A stretch of 64,000 nucleotides of DNA from Antedon mediterranea (Eukaryota; Echinodermata; Crinoidea; Comatulida; Antedonidae). This document shows positions 51,601 through 62,435 of the stretch, one piece after another. The notes under the pieces are model-generated. The model worked only from the letters and a program-made list of their open reading frames with translations. It had not been told where the DNA came from and did no database searches. The translations under genes were made by a program, and so were the position numbers. The stretch's first letter is position 1; each line of letters opens with the position of its first letter. The stretch covers positions 25,542,070 to 25,606,069 of the forward strand of contig NC_092671.1 in NCBI RefSeq assembly GCF_964355755.1, given 5' to 3'.

Positions 51601-52911
51601 TCATGAACAGCTATCCCAGTTGGATTTAATCCTACAAGCTAATAATCTAACATAAATCACAATATCTTTATTATTATTACTCTTAATAATCAGTCATAGG
51701 CATACGGTTCATTGCAGGGAATGAATTGACAAGTATATGTACAGGATAATTTGCACCGATGTCATTTTTACATCTCAAACATGACCTTTTCAGATGATTC
51801 AAAGAAAACAAGTCTTACAAATATCAAAGGATGTTACATTTAAATTATTTATTTATTCCAATACCAGTGGCATAACAGCTATAATCGCTCTTGGCCTCAG
51901 AGCTTGAGGGGCTTTTGAGCACAAAATATGTTGAAAAAATAATGCCCTTTAAAACTCTTAGTTTCCAGCTTTTAGGGCTGCTAAAGGCCATAACACAGAT
52001 GCCAAATACCCCTTTGGTATGCCACTGTCTAATACTGTACACTTGCTAAAGGCATTGCTTCAAAGCTGAAGAATTGTTCATTTAATTTTGTCATTATTGT
52101 CATAAAATAAAAACATAAATTTTACCTGGAACAGAAAAAATCCTGTGTCTAGCAATGTCTTCATACACTTCATGGGAGTTGCTGGCCTCCTAAAAACCCA
52201 AACAAATTTAAATAAGCATGCATTATAGTATGTTGATGGTGAAGAAGCATGAAACTCTTAAAAGCAAGACTCTGAAAAAAGTGTCCTCTTAGAGGTTAGC
52301 CATTTATGAAAAGCAAACTTGTTTAGCGTATATCACTGATATTTTTATACTGTAATTAAGCAATAATGTATATATACTATATCCTTGCAATAAGACTATA
52401 TTTTTTATACTTTACATTTACATATTTTTATATTTTCTTATTGCGATAATTTTGTTTAATGATGACTATTACTTTACTTGTCTTTTGAATGTATATTTTC
52501 CCTTACCATGCAATTCAGCAGATTTGCTGCCAATTGGTTTGTTTTTAATAAAGAGAGATAATAAAGCATTGTACAGAATAAGTGAATATGTGAGGACAAT
52601 TTGTTTACATAATAGAAAATAAAACCCAATAATTTATTTTATAGTCTCTTTGAATAAATGATTAGATAATACATATTGTTATATATTGTTTTATAGGTAG
52701 ATATATTTCAATTTAAATATGGTAAAATAAATATGCAATGTGTTTGGTTATTACACTTTATATTAAAAGAGAGAAAAAAAAATTGAATGTAAAAAATATT
52801 TTTTAAATAAAACTCGGTAATATGTAAATTTCAAAAGTTGGTCTCTTTGAATGACTAGATCATTAGAAATTGATTACAAGTTCCTATTAATAAGAAAAGC
52901 GTACTTGCCAT
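36614..52911 (-). CDS. arhgap1: Cdc42GAP-like Rho GTPase-activating protein: Sec14/BCH domain plus RhoGAP domain (ARHGAP1/ARHGAP8 family)
   Basis: Seen: nine clear exons in transcript order, 52189-52126, 47160-47067, 42691-42560, 42122-41937, 41081-40947, 39859-39786, 38591-38385, 37485-37376 and 36841-36614 (stop 36616-36614). They sum to 1230 bp with consistent phases. The first encodes YEDIARHRIF, and exons 2-4 complete the Sec14/BCH domain (DHTRMLQYMKYTLDKHVEEDYT, then KYKKNLKRLYIVHP and LFKPFISSKF). Exon 5 is a linker ending QQFGVSLQ. Exons 6-9 form the RhoGAP domain: IQETIAYI, GIFRRS with the arginine finger, KELPEPIL and NLAVVFGPNL with the conserved Asn. Known: Cdc42GAP proteins stimulate GTP hydrolysis by Cdc42/Rho. 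Odd: the linker lacks the proline-rich SH3-binding stretch of the vertebrate proteins, and there is a short acidic C-terminal tail. The start is tentative: ATG at 52911-52909, followed at once by a GC donor (GCAAGT), would give a very short N terminus as in ARHGAP8. ARHGAP1 versus ARHGAP8 orthology is unresolved. Confidence 0.88.
37641..37742. repeat. Two-copy tandem repeat (about 48 bp) in a RhoGAP intron
   Basis: gaaaatgartataatggcat ... gtctcaccaaaa(a)tgaatatca is present twice head to tail with only one or two differences. Confidence 0.85.
40445..40774. mobile_element. MITE of the TGGTTCCCACTAG family (about 330 bp)
   Basis: Starts ggtggttcccactagaacgc and ends gttgtgtcgtgtggaaccac, an imperfect inverted pair, with gcaacaacgcaag inside. 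Same family as 17051-17227. Lies in an intron of the RhoGAP gene. Confidence 0.68.
41345..41635 (+). mobile_element. 5S rRNA-derived SINE (SINE3-type) or decayed 5S-headed repeat
   Basis: Positions 41350-41440 read as a mutated 5S rRNA 5' half: cttaccacgttgaaa, gatcaccgaagttaagtaa and gttgggcccgagctt, with the box A region almost intact. The 3' part of 5S (the box C region) is missing or scrambled. A non-5S body of about 180 bp follows and ends in a poly(A)-rich tract at 41622-41635. A 5S head plus unrelated body plus A-rich tail is the SINE3 layout. It lies in intron 5 of the RhoGAP gene on the strand opposite the gene. Confidence 0.72.
43020..43745. repeat. CTGCTG/TGGTGGT-rich minisatellite with about 63-bp higher unit
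   Basis: The whole stretch is rich in ctgctg, ggtggtgctac and gctacagctgctg. From about 43435 a unit of roughly 63 bp (ttgctggtggtgctactc ... gattggtggtggcgctac) is repeated four to five times with small changes. Open frames through it are low-complexity by-products. It is in an intron of the RhoGAP gene. Confidence 0.85.
44685..44790 (-). repeat. tRNA-derived SINE relic
   Basis: The complement has an A-box-like TGGCTTGTTAAGTAG and a B-box-like GGGTTCAAATCA about 45 bp apart, followed by more SINE-like sequence. Acceptor pairing is poor. Confidence 0.45.
45340..45790. repeat. Expanded array of a roughly 20-bp unit 'aatagaggtgtccc(ctt/tca)'
   Basis: About twenty-two imperfect head-to-tail copies, alternating forms such as cctcaatagaggtgtcccct and ttaatagaggtgtccctgaa. 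Related single or double motifs appear at 1541-1710, 11500-11640 and 12390-12540, so the array seems to have grown from one member of a dispersed repeat. In intron 2 of the RhoGAP gene, counting from the 52189-52126 exon. Confidence 0.9.
47480..48596 (+). mobile_element. Rex1-like LINE fragment with TTGAATC tail
   Basis: Reverse-transcriptase pieces: SVGAPQGCVISPILFSFYSS and IVKYADDTVISGF (catalytic YADD) in one frame to about 47820, then after a frameshift KTKEMIIDFRKTAVE, VTQYKYLGTIIDNKLKW and FYQSIIQSILSFSIGCFYGN to 48258. A 3' UTR ends in aatttcttgaatcttgaatt. It shares its motif pattern with the 31760-32560 fragment but is a different subfamily. Sits in an intron of the RhoGAP gene. Confidence 0.86.
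49290..49985 (+). mobile_element. CR1/L2-like LINE 3' fragment with (CAAT)n tail
   Basis: The open frame 49306-49716 encodes the far C terminus of a reverse transcriptase: LQTAQNKMARFIL, then LGIRDWNRLPNSLKS. A 3' UTR runs to a microsatellite-like tail of caatcaatcaatcaatcaat at about 49961-49981. 5' truncated; intronic in the RhoGAP gene. Confidence 0.83.
50857..51600. mobile_element. Inverted-repeat element with tandem GGCCGAGTTGAC motifs
   Basis: The left arm (50857-50922: cgtcaactcggccaaaaact, then aagtatggaacgcaaaaagt) is mirrored at about 51420-51485. The right side continues with about eight spaced copies of ggccga(g/c)ttgac, with a 16-17 bp period, to about 51590. The left side has only two or three copies. 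No coding sequence. Flank duplications were not identified. Confidence 0.8.
51865..52027. mobile_element. hAT-type MITE (163 bp)
   Basis: Inverted ends CAGTGGCATAACA and TGGTATGCCACTG. Flanks TCCAATAC (51857-51864) and TCTAATAC (52028-52035) match at seven of eight positions, an 8-bp duplication. It lies about 100 bp downstream of the first clear coding exon of the RhoGAP gene. Confidence 0.85.
52909..52911 (-). other. Tentative start codon and GC-AG donor of the RhoGAP gene
   Basis: The minus strand reads ATG directly followed by GCAAGT, a good match to the rare GC-type donor, and the next exon (acceptor at 52190-52191) begins in phase 0. ARHGAP8 proteins also have only some ten residues before the conserved Y-D-I/V-A-R-H motif, so a one-codon first coding exon is possible. 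The evidence is weak; the real start could lie further upstream in an exon I did not find. Confidence 0.3.
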
Positions 52912-53725
52912 TTTGTTTGCAGCAAAACAAATCTGAGTTCACTTATTCCGAAGAAATAGACAGCATTTGACGTTGACTTAATTTCATCCAGCACATTCAA
53001 GTAAGCCGCATTGGCAGGCAATAAATAAATACGTTTAACACTCTGTTACGCTCGGTGAACTGCATAGAATGAGATAAATGATTGAATTTGAGACATAAAA
53101 ATTGTAAAGAACGATTAAGTGCGTGCACAGCTGAAACCTGGGAAAATAGATAGTTAGATAGTAGATAGAAATCAATATGCAATGTAAACGACCACTACTC
53201 AAGCTAAAGCTCTCTATACATGTGCAGCGAATTTAAAGAATGTCTGTAGCATATACATGAAATAATATGGACATTTCGTACCGCTATCAATAAAGTATTC
53301 ATATGTATCACACTGACAAGTGGATCATGTATTAGTTTTAAAGAAATGGAAAGCAAGATACATCTGGGCACACCACTCAGCAGTGACATTGGAATTGAAT
53401 AAAAACCATTTATTGATTAAACAATCCGATTGGTTGATGAACATTGAGGAGTTCATAGATCATGCGGATGATTGGTTAATATATCTTGGCTACATACTGT
53501 AATTTTGTGTGTGGGTGAATCTCTGCTGTAAAACATGTGGGTGTGTAAATGAATTAGTTGGCGTTCTAAATTGGATTTCTTCTGCAAAATCTTACATGCC
53601 TCACAAGAAATTATTTTAATTAAGGCAATGCAAACAATATCAAGACCATGAATTAAATGTTCTGACACACTTAAAACAGAGGACAGCTCTAGCTCTGTTT
53701 ACGCTATACGCTATAAAAAAAGTGT

Positions 53726-53815
53726 GATATGCCCAAATATGGTAGTGATGTGACATCATCATGTCCTATATGGGCACATCACATGTTTTTGTCACATACT
53801 GTTTGATAGTATACA
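53726..53815. repeat. Copy of the GTTTGATAGTGT MITE family
   Basis: Contains gtgatatgcccaaatatggt, catcatgtcctatatgggca and ctgtttgatagta, matching the copies at 298-370, 19289-19416 and 26113-26185. Confidence 0.65.
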
Positions 53816-54186
53816 TAGACAGACCCTTAGAAAGAGTGGCCTATACATGCACCCACACATACCATCTATATATAAATTATGCTTAATTCTGACATACTGT
53901 AGGCGAGCACAATGGAAAAACTTTGGGACAAATCACCGCCTTCGATACATACCATCTATCTCTCATACATATACTGTATGTTTATTTTAAAATGAATTTT
54001 GATTTAAAATGAAAATATAGCTTTCCCTAATGCATAGCATGTAAAATTACTTGTTGACAGCAATCTGCGGCCAATTAAGCAATCTTAAGATGTTGTTCAC
54101 ATTCAATTTATCAATAAATAACTTTTCTGATAATCTAGCAAGAAAACTATAACCTTTAAAAATGAAGTGTTGATGGAAATTGCTAA

Positions 54187-54694
54187 AGCTTTGTTCACGT
54201 CAGACAAAAAAGGATAAATTTGACCATTTCTTTAAATTCATATGCTTAGTTTTACCGTGGAGGAAGTCCTCCATGGTTTAACCAGGTTAAAAAAAAAAAT
54301 TTAAAGTCTCAATTGCACTGGACGTAATTTGTTCAAAAACAATGTCACTGTCTATTTCACCAAGAAAACCCCAATCCTAACACTGGCTACAATTCCCTTA
54401 GGGTTAAATGCAACTCCAATGGTCACTTTTACTGACCACTGCCTGCCCAGTAGAAGACTTTATTATTATGGTCTCAGTAAAGCTATAGCATTCTGGCTAA
54501 AAGTCCAATCTGAACATACTTTATGCGACTGAGGTAAACACATGAACTTTACCATCACTGTTAAATTTTGGTAAAACTATGGGTGAAACTAACTGTGTAA
54601 AAATATATCCAAGTGCGAACAATTTTCAAATTTACAGATGACATTTGTTATAAAATGACCTTTTATTTTTTAAGTCCAGTGTGAACTAGGGTTA
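54187..54694. mobile_element. MITE with AAGCTTTGTTCAC-type ends
   Basis: Left end agctttgttcacgtcagaca and right end agtccagtgtgaactagggt form an imperfect inverted pair. The interior has repeated ggttaa/ttaacc words. A direct-orientation relative (phrase gaccactgcctgcccagta shared exactly) occupies 55186-55203 plus 57061-57425. Confidence 0.6.
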
Positions 54695-55185
54695 CTCTCT
54701 GACATGGCTTGGAGTTTCCCAAAGTCACATGTTCATTAAACTTAGGCAGTCCCAAGTCTGTAATTATTGTCTTTTTTATGTTAGTCCACTACCAGTTGGC
54801 ATTTCAAACAATTTGAACTAAAGTATCATGCATATGAAATGCCACATGTGCGAAGAACATAAAAACTTATTAAGATACTCAGTTAATTTGCAAGGAAAGA
54901 CTGGTATGTAAAATATACATGGACTATACATGCAGTATCAGTATCCTGAAGGCATTCAGCATAAAAGCAAAACTAGAACTTCATTTTAAAGATCAAGGCT
55001 ATAAATCAATGGAAATTTAACATTTGTGGATCTTAAATGGCAAATGTGAATCTCAATGCAGTGTAAGTTTAAAAACAAAATAAACATACCATAGTCAAAT
55101 GTATTTTATAGTTTTTTATATTCCAATTTAAATATTTTGAATACCATTTTATTATACTTACTAATGAAACCTATAAATCTTAATT

Positions 55186-57425
55186 CTGCAATCACACTGG
55201 ACTTAATAATAATAATAATAAATGAAAACTTATATAGCGCCGGTATCCTCCACCCATGTGGCGCTCATGGCGCTTTGTGCATTAACAACGTGCGAGAACA
55301 TCAGCGAATAGCGACGTCTTTAGATTGGTCTTGAAACTGTTTAGACTAGTTGAGCATTTAACTGTTGCTGGTAAGCTGTTCCATACACTTGCGGCCGCAA
55401 CGTAAAAAGATCTCTGACCCCACTGATTTTTCGCTCTACGCTCTTGAAGAAGGTTTTGTGACAATGATCGTAGGCCTCTGCGGGATGATTCGTAACGATC
55501 CACAAGGTCAGATAAATAAGCAGGAGCACTGTCATTTAGGATCTTGAATACAAACAACGCAAGTTTGTACTTAATACGTTGTTGAACAGGCAACCAATGC
55601 AAATCCATCAGGACAGGAGTTATGTGAGCGTTTGATTTTGTATAAGTTACAATTCTAGCTGCCATATTTTGCAAGCGCTGCAAACGTTGTATTTGAGATT
55701 TTGGTATGCCAAACAACAAGGCATTACCAATGTCAATTTTAGAAGTGACAAATGAGTGTACAATCAATTCAGCTGTTTTCTTGTTAAGATTACCGCGAAT
55801 ACGACCAAGGTTCCTAATCGATATGCATGCTGCTTTGGATACAGTTGTTATTTGTGCTTCCATAGTGAGATTACTATCCAGCATGATTCCCAGATTCCGG
55901 ACCACCGATGAGGGAGCGATGTTAGAGTTTCCGATTCTGATATGTGTGATGTTGATTTTGGAGATGTTACATTTAGACCCGACGATAATAAACTCTGTCT
56001 TTCCATCATTCAACTTTAGGTAATTTGTTGTCATCCAATTGCGAACATCTTCTATACAGGCTTCCATCTTACTGATTGCTGCAGCAACATCCCTTTGCAC
56101 TGGATTTACTGACACATAAATCTGTGTATCATCTGCATAGAAATGGAAATGTAGACTGTGTTTGCGAATAATGTCACCAAGGGGAAGCGTATAAATGGAA
56201 AACTGGCCAGGCCCAATTACTGACCCCTGTGGTACACCATATTCCAGGCAAGCTTCATCTGAGAATGCATCATTGATACAGACTAGCTGACGTCTTCCTG
56301 TAAGATATGACTGGAACCAGTTAAGAGCAACACCATTTATGCCAATGCGATTTCTCAGACGGGTTATCAGTCTTTGGTGATCAACTGTATCAAACGCTGC
56401 TGACAAATCCAACAACACCAATAGCGTTATTTTCCCATCATTCTGTACCTTTAAAAGGGAACTCTCCGTGCTATGACATGCACGATATGCCGACTGGTAA
56501 TTCTCATTTAAATTATGCTTTTGAAGATATGGAGTAATGCGTGATGTCACTACACGCTCCAGAGTCTTTCCAAGAAAAGAAAGATTCGACACCGGGCGGT
56601 AATTTTTCAGCGTGTTATGATCCAAGTTTTGCTTTTTTATTAAAGGACGAACGTGAGCAATTTTCAGTTCATCTGGCACTATGCCGGTATTAAGAGAATG
56701 GTTAATGATTTCTGTTATTATTGGAACGACTGCGTCTATACACTTCTTCAGTATAGAAGTAGGAACTGGATCTAACCTGCATGATTTTGTTGGTGATTTC
56801 ATCAGAATGTTGCGGATCTCATCTTGAGATGCTGGTGTAAATGTTGTGAGATGCTGATGAACAGCTGTCACAGGCTCATTAAATGACATGTCATCAATCT
56901 TGAAGTCGTCTCTGATGATCTTGATCTTGTCTGTGAAAAAACTGACAGAACCTGTTCGCAAGATCTAAGTCAGAAAGACTATCTGGGAGAGGTGATACCA
57001 CCTGGCGATGATGAAGGAGTTGGTTAACAATTTTAAAAAGTCCTTTCTGATCTGCTGCATGTGACTTAATCTTGTCAAATTAACCAAGTTGCGGCTAAGT
57101 GACCAAGAAAAGTCTATTCTGAACACTCATGGCTACAATCCCCACACGGTTAAATTAACCAAGTACAATAGCTACTTTTCCCGACCACTGCCTGCCCAGT
57201 ATAACTTACCATGGTCTTGGTAAAATTAACCATGCGGTTAAAAAGTTCAATCCGAACATGCAACTCATGCTAACACATGCGAGTCAATCGTTGTTTTTAA
57301 CATCGCAGTTAAATTTTGGTAACATTACGATAAAACTAAAATATCAAAGGGCAAACGATGGTCAAATCTTCCGATGACTTTGGGTAAAGCTACTATGGTT
57401 AAATTGACCAGTGCGAACAAGGCTT
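55186..57425. mobile_element. Second copy of the 54.2-kb MITE, interrupted by the LINE copy B
   Basis: The short left piece ctgcaatcacactggactta (from about 55186) resembles a MITE terminus. The body resumes at about 57061 (tgtcaaattaaccaagttgc) and ends gaccagtgcgaacaaggctt near 57425. Interior phrases match the copy at 54187-54694. I infer that the LINE inserted into this MITE; the left boundary is the weak part. Confidence 0.5.
55204..57060 (-). mobile_element. CR1-like LINE, copy B: intact reverse transcriptase, 5' truncated
   Basis: One uninterrupted frame of 559 codons (56961-55282) covers the whole reverse transcriptase: SPTKSCRLDPVPTSILKKC, NYRPVSNLSFLGKTLERVV, LLVLLDLSAAFDTVDH, YGVPQGSVIGPGQFSIY, FYADDTQIYVSV, the thumb region (NYLKLNDGKTEFI, VVRNLGIMLDSNLT) and the C-terminal HWLPVQQRIKYK...WNSLPATVK. 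The endonuclease domain upstream is missing. The 3' UTR and (AAT)n end are the same as copy A at 9152-11120, with only scattered differences, so the family has moved recently. Lies upstream of the RhoGAP gene. Confidence 0.92.
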
Positions 57426-57429
57426 AAAA

Positions 57430-59390
57430 CAGATAATCAAATAAAGCCATAATTATTTGCTGTTTTTTTACTTTTTAAAGTAGCTATTCTATATAGTCAC
57501 ACTGCATGAATTTAGTAGTTTTTTGGATGTGGTTTTCACGACAGGATTTTTTTGCAAAACCAAATTACAGCTCATGGGTTTTAAAACGTTTGTAATATCC
57601 TAATACTCGAGTATAATCCTTCCCCAGTGGTTAACTTTTGACACAAGACTTTGGGATTAAAGTAATATCACGGTATTATCCATATTCCACTCCCCACCCA
57701 CCTCCCCCACCCCACTATACTCTATGATAGGTAGAAGTTAAAAAATGGTACATTGGAAACAAAAGAAAGGTGACCTATAGGGAGAAATCGGTTGACATTA
57801 GGGAGACAAATAACATATACATTAACGGTATATCTAGAGATTTATATATACATATATCATCTTTAGATGACAATAATATGCAATAAAAATTCAAATACAT
57901 AATTGAAGAATTCTTTTTTTATTATTTATTTTTTATACATTCAACAGAATAGAAAATAAATAAATTCCTGTACAGAAAAAATATGTTTAAAAAGGCAAAA
58001 AAGTAAAAAAGTTACTTAAAGAGCAAATGACAATTAAATGAAAAAAAACCTTATAGTCTCGAAATATAACAATATTAATTACTAATAAAAAAATACAAAA
58101 TTAAAATCATTTCAATTTGTGACAGAAGATATTTTAAACCACAAATTGGTACAAGAAATCAATTATTTATTAATTTGAAATGGTTGAGATCAGGAAATCT
58201 GTGAGCATGAGAAAAGTGGCCCCATTAGGCCACTGGAGCTTCACAGTTTGGTTCTTGGACAGCGTGGAACAACACTTAGTCCTCAAATATATGTATGCAC
58301 AACAAAAACTAAGTGATACTCGTTAATTCAGTATATTAATTCACAAGAATTAACCGTGATGAGGAAATCTGCGAGGATGAGAAAAAAACCACCCCAACAA
58401 AAATTAAAACCCAGAACCATATGCATATATGCGCCTTACCATTTAGACCAGTGGGGCTTTCATGGTAGGGTGGATAGCATTGTACAATTGAACAACATTA
58501 GTCCTCCACAGAAATAAAATTGAAATGCCCTCATCTTACAGTATTGCCATATGATTTAGTAAACACAACATCTATGAAAGTTGGACTTTAATAGCTTTCT
58601 GGGCTGCCAGGCATAACTGATTGTGGGTCACAAAAGGCAAATTAGCCTGTTATTTACACCCACACCCAACAAGTTTCAAGTATATTAATTCACAAGATGG
58701 GATATCTAAAAGATACATTTTATATGTATAAATTTGAAATCAAAGTCCTAAAAAATTCCTGAAATTATTTCCAATGAAGGTAAAATGGAAGATGTAAATC
58801 ATATAATGACAAATGGAGCTGCAGGTCATTTAATTTGACATTTATCCTATGTCATTGTGTGACAATTGCAATGGGATGAAATATAGTTGTATTTTCGATA
58901 CTTTTATCGTAAAATCGTAAACAACTCATAGCATATTGCCAATTTATTTATTTCAATTTCATTACAGTTTGAAAACACCAGCAATGGTAATAAGGCTAGA
59001 ATATGCAATACTAATAAACATTAAACTAGAAATCCTATAGGAGGTGTATAAGTAGTACAGATTAAATAAAAATATGTAAGAACTTTAATTGAAAATATTT
59101 TTCTATGTCAAATATTTATGGAATTAAACCAGATAAGTTATAACAATGAAATCAGTAACAACTATGTTCACTTGCATATAAAAAGGCACTATAATAACAT
59201 TTATATTTTCTATTGTATTATGAAATATGCCAATGATTCGCATTGTGAAAACATCCCGACATCTCTTGGACAGCTGACCACTTGGACAATAACATAATTA
59301 GATACTGTATGCTACATAATTTCTTTTTCACTATTTGGGTTGCAAAGTCGAGTTATCGATTGTACATCTTACACAAAACAATACTTACTT
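57430..59390. other. No gene seen; weak SINE-like pair at 58190-58520
   Basis: Two related pieces about 190 bp apart (ggaaatctgtgagcatgaga near 58193 and ggaaatctgcgaggatgaga near 58363) are each followed by a tRNA-like stretch on the minus strand (tggcctaatggg and tggtctaaatgg as A-box-like words). The rest is AT-rich without recognisable features. Confidence 0.35.
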
Positions 59391-59504
59391 GGTTACATAC
59401 TTGGTAGATAAGCTTTGTAGTCCTATACTTGGTTACATACTTGGTAGATAAGCTTTGTAGTCCTATACTTGGTTACATACTTGGTAGATAAGCTTTGTAG
59501 TCCT
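59391..59504. repeat. 40-bp tandem repeat, almost three copies
   Basis: The unit ggttacatacttggtagata plus agctttgtagtcctatactt is repeated at 59391, 59431 and 59471 without differences until the last copy breaks off after tcct. Confidence 0.95.
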
Positions 59505-59736
59505 TGAGGAAGGACCCTCAATTTCTTTGTTTAGTAAGTAAGTAGTAAGTTTTATTTAGAAATTATATCTTCTGATAATTTGTTCCAATCGTAACATAAT
59601 TCTATTTTCAAAAAATTGCCTGCCTTTTGCAAATATTTAATGAGTGGCCTCTCAAGCCTTCTCTATGTGGAAGAGAGAAGGTGTCCCCTATATATAGGGG
59701 TTCTAAGCTGTATATATCATTACAGCATCACATATA

Positions 59737-60085
59737 TACCATATTTATTTGAATAAATGCCCCACTTTGATTAAACTTCCCTTTGAATTTAAATGTACCT
59801 CCCAACCCCCCACTTAATAAAACATCGCTTGGAATAAACGCCACATGCAATATTTTGTGTATACACACAATTTCTAACTCATTTCTATTTGTATTTGCAT
59901 CAATGATGTATAATTTACCAATCATTTAGATACAATTTTTATCAGTTCTTTGATATTAATTGTGCTGTAATTTTTCAAATCTAATTTATTTGTTAATTTT
60001 ACATTGATTATTACCATATTACAAAAAAATAATAAATAAACGCCTTCCTTGAATAAACTCTCAGGGCATTTATTCAAATATGGTA
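59737..60085. mobile_element. MITE with TACCATATTTATTTGAATAAA ends (349 bp)
   Basis: The left end taccatatttatttgaataa (then atgcccca) is mirrored by gggcatttattcaaatatggta at the right, and inner gaataaacgcc words are also inverted. No coding sequence. A TA-type flank is possible but the surrounding DNA is too AT-rich to be sure. Confidence 0.8.
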
Positions 60086-61000
60086 ATAAATAATTGTCAA
60101 TTTAAAGCAATTGAAGATGTTGTTTTAATCGGTTAAATTGCATACAGTAGAGCTTGATTGGAAGTAAAATCTTAATAAAAAGATTCAAATGTTAATTCAA
60201 AGTTTAAAGGGTTAAATTTAACAACTTTTCTTTAGTTCAAAAACAGTAATAAAAATCAACATTTCTCTAGATATTGATTGATTTAATATTAAACAGAATT
60301 ACCTATGCAATAAATTATACATTAAAAGTGTATCAATTTTACAGAGTAAAGGCATTACGAACAAGTCCGATTACTATTACAGTGCACAGCGAGTTGAAAA
60401 CGAGCATAAAAGGGTCATACACCATCTCAGAGAACATTAGCACTGTGTACAGTTAATCAAAATCTACTCATGATAGCCGAAGGAGGCTTAGTATAGAAAT
60501 GGCAAAGGCTAATGATAGTGTGGGAAGATGCAACCATATGGATGATGTCTTTTCATGCACCCGTAGGCGACAACCCAATTGATAACAACCGTGAACATCA
60601 AATATTTGTTTCTTCAAACTTTTTTATTTTAATAACTATGTACATATTTTGTATTTTTATGATTTGTTTTCTTAGAATTTTAAAGACAAATCTGTATTAA
60701 ATTTCCTAAATATATTTTTAACATTAAAGATGTACTGTAATATTGAAATAAGTTTAAAATAGTATACTTAGCATAACAGTAGAATAGCTCCTTTGAGCCT
60801 CTATATTCAGGGGACAACCTTATTTGCAACCGGTTTGTACAGAAAAAAACTATGTTTTGTCAACAATTTCACCAGCAAATTTAAACCAAAAGTTAAACAA
60901 ATTCAGAAAGAAATTTTGAATGATGCCTGCATGTGCTACATGTATGTGTGAGAAAATACATTGTGAGAGCTGGTATAAAGCACAGTGTGTACAACGTTGG
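60086..61000. other. Intergenic, no gene seen
   Basis: AT-rich; short open frames only, none resembling known proteins. Confidence 0.35.
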
Positions 61001-61019
61001 AGGAGATCAGGGGTTGATC

Positions 61020-61240
61020 AGTCCAACATTCATCGTATTAATTGTGTTCTTTATAAGTTTACTTAATACGTTTGCCCCTCTGCACCAGGGTGTGCAAATG
61101 GGTACCTGGTAAGATCAAAACATATCTACGCTGATTACTAGCTGCAACATTTGAAGTATGTTTCCAAAATGACTGTGGTAATATTGTTTAAAGCACATTG
61201 AGATGCACCATAAATGAACTATATTATTATGTGTGCATGA
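61020..61240 (+). repeat. SINE body, tRNA head missing
   Basis: The sequence gcccctctgcaccagggtgt, then caaatgggtacctggtaaga, and a tail tttaaagcacattgagatgc with aactatattattat follows the layout of widespread marine-invertebrate tRNA-SINE bodies. No tRNA-like head is clear upstream. Confidence 0.55.
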
Positions 61241-62430
61241 GATGTAAAATAGGAACACTTATACGTGGTAATCATGCTTTATGGAAAGTCATAGGATACA
61301 TTAAATGTTGTTCACATTGCATTTTGGCACCTTCTTTGAGTAAAAGGCTATTATTTTCAATTTATTTAATTTAACCTATAAATGTGTGTTGAAATATTGA
61401 ATCCCAGCACATATTGGTGTTTAGCAATTGTTAGTAATGATGATGACCTAATAAAGTGTAGTAAACATATTGATCTTTATGATATGTGTTGAATATTGAT
61501 TTCAAGAAGATGTTTATATGTATTTAAAAACAAAAGATGCCCTGATTTATTTTTAAAATAACATAAATCAATTCTGTCAGAGACTGAATTTATTTGATTA
61601 TTGAGACCTACTTTATTGAGGGAGGGATATTTTATTGTATCATTTTGCCCAATATGTTTTACTTCCGTGGATGCTTATTTTGACTAGCATCATTGAAATT
61701 AGGCTGACATGTTACTTTAACCATGGAGGAACATGCTTTAACCAAGATAGGGAGTTGAGATCCTACCTTGAGAGAGACAAAGACATGTCTGGTAGCGACA
61801 GATGAAGACTTCATGTTTTACTATTTTATGGGCATTAGAAGTGTAAAACTCAATGTAATTCGAGCAAATAAAATATTTTATTTATATATATTCATGAGTT
61901 TAGTTGTGTTCCAATAGACGGCTAAACAATGTATCCAATCTTTGGTCTATTCCTTTGACATTTATGTTCGACTCACAACAATTCTATATACTTGGCTTTA
62001 ACACTGACTAAATAGAGTAAGTTGGATCTTATAATATATTATAAAACACCTGTATCCTTGCAATTTGATTGGTTAATTACACAATGGTCAAATCACCGGC
62101 ATTCATAAAAAAATAGTTATAATTATATCATCATTTTGGTGCACATGCTGCTTCCTTAATCTCAAATTTGTTCTGCACTTGTTCTTCTTTTACTTAACTC
62201 TGAAGTAAAATTTACATTGATAAGACAAAACTGACCAGGATTACATTTAATTTACCATACTATTCTCATGATCTGTTTAAAATACCTGGCAAGATCAATT
62301 AAAGTTACAATGTAATTGAGCAGCTAGAAGATTAATTGTGAGTAACACACAGTACTGGCATAGGAAGGATCTTGTTATAAACATCTCTTAGTCTAGCAAG
62401 TATAAAGTGTTCACTGTATTAGCGAATTCA
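61241..62430. other. Intergenic, no gene seen
   Basis: AT-rich. A short minus-strand open piece at about 61770-61817 ends in a good GTAGGA donor and could be a stray exon, but it matches nothing I know. Confidence 0.3.
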
Positions 62431-62435
62431 AACAG

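Noticed and set aside
61770-61817. Possible upstream coding exon of the RhoGAP gene (minus strand, ends at a GTAGGA donor)
   Set aside because: Open and in phase, but 9 kb away, only 16 codons and without similarity to the family N terminus.
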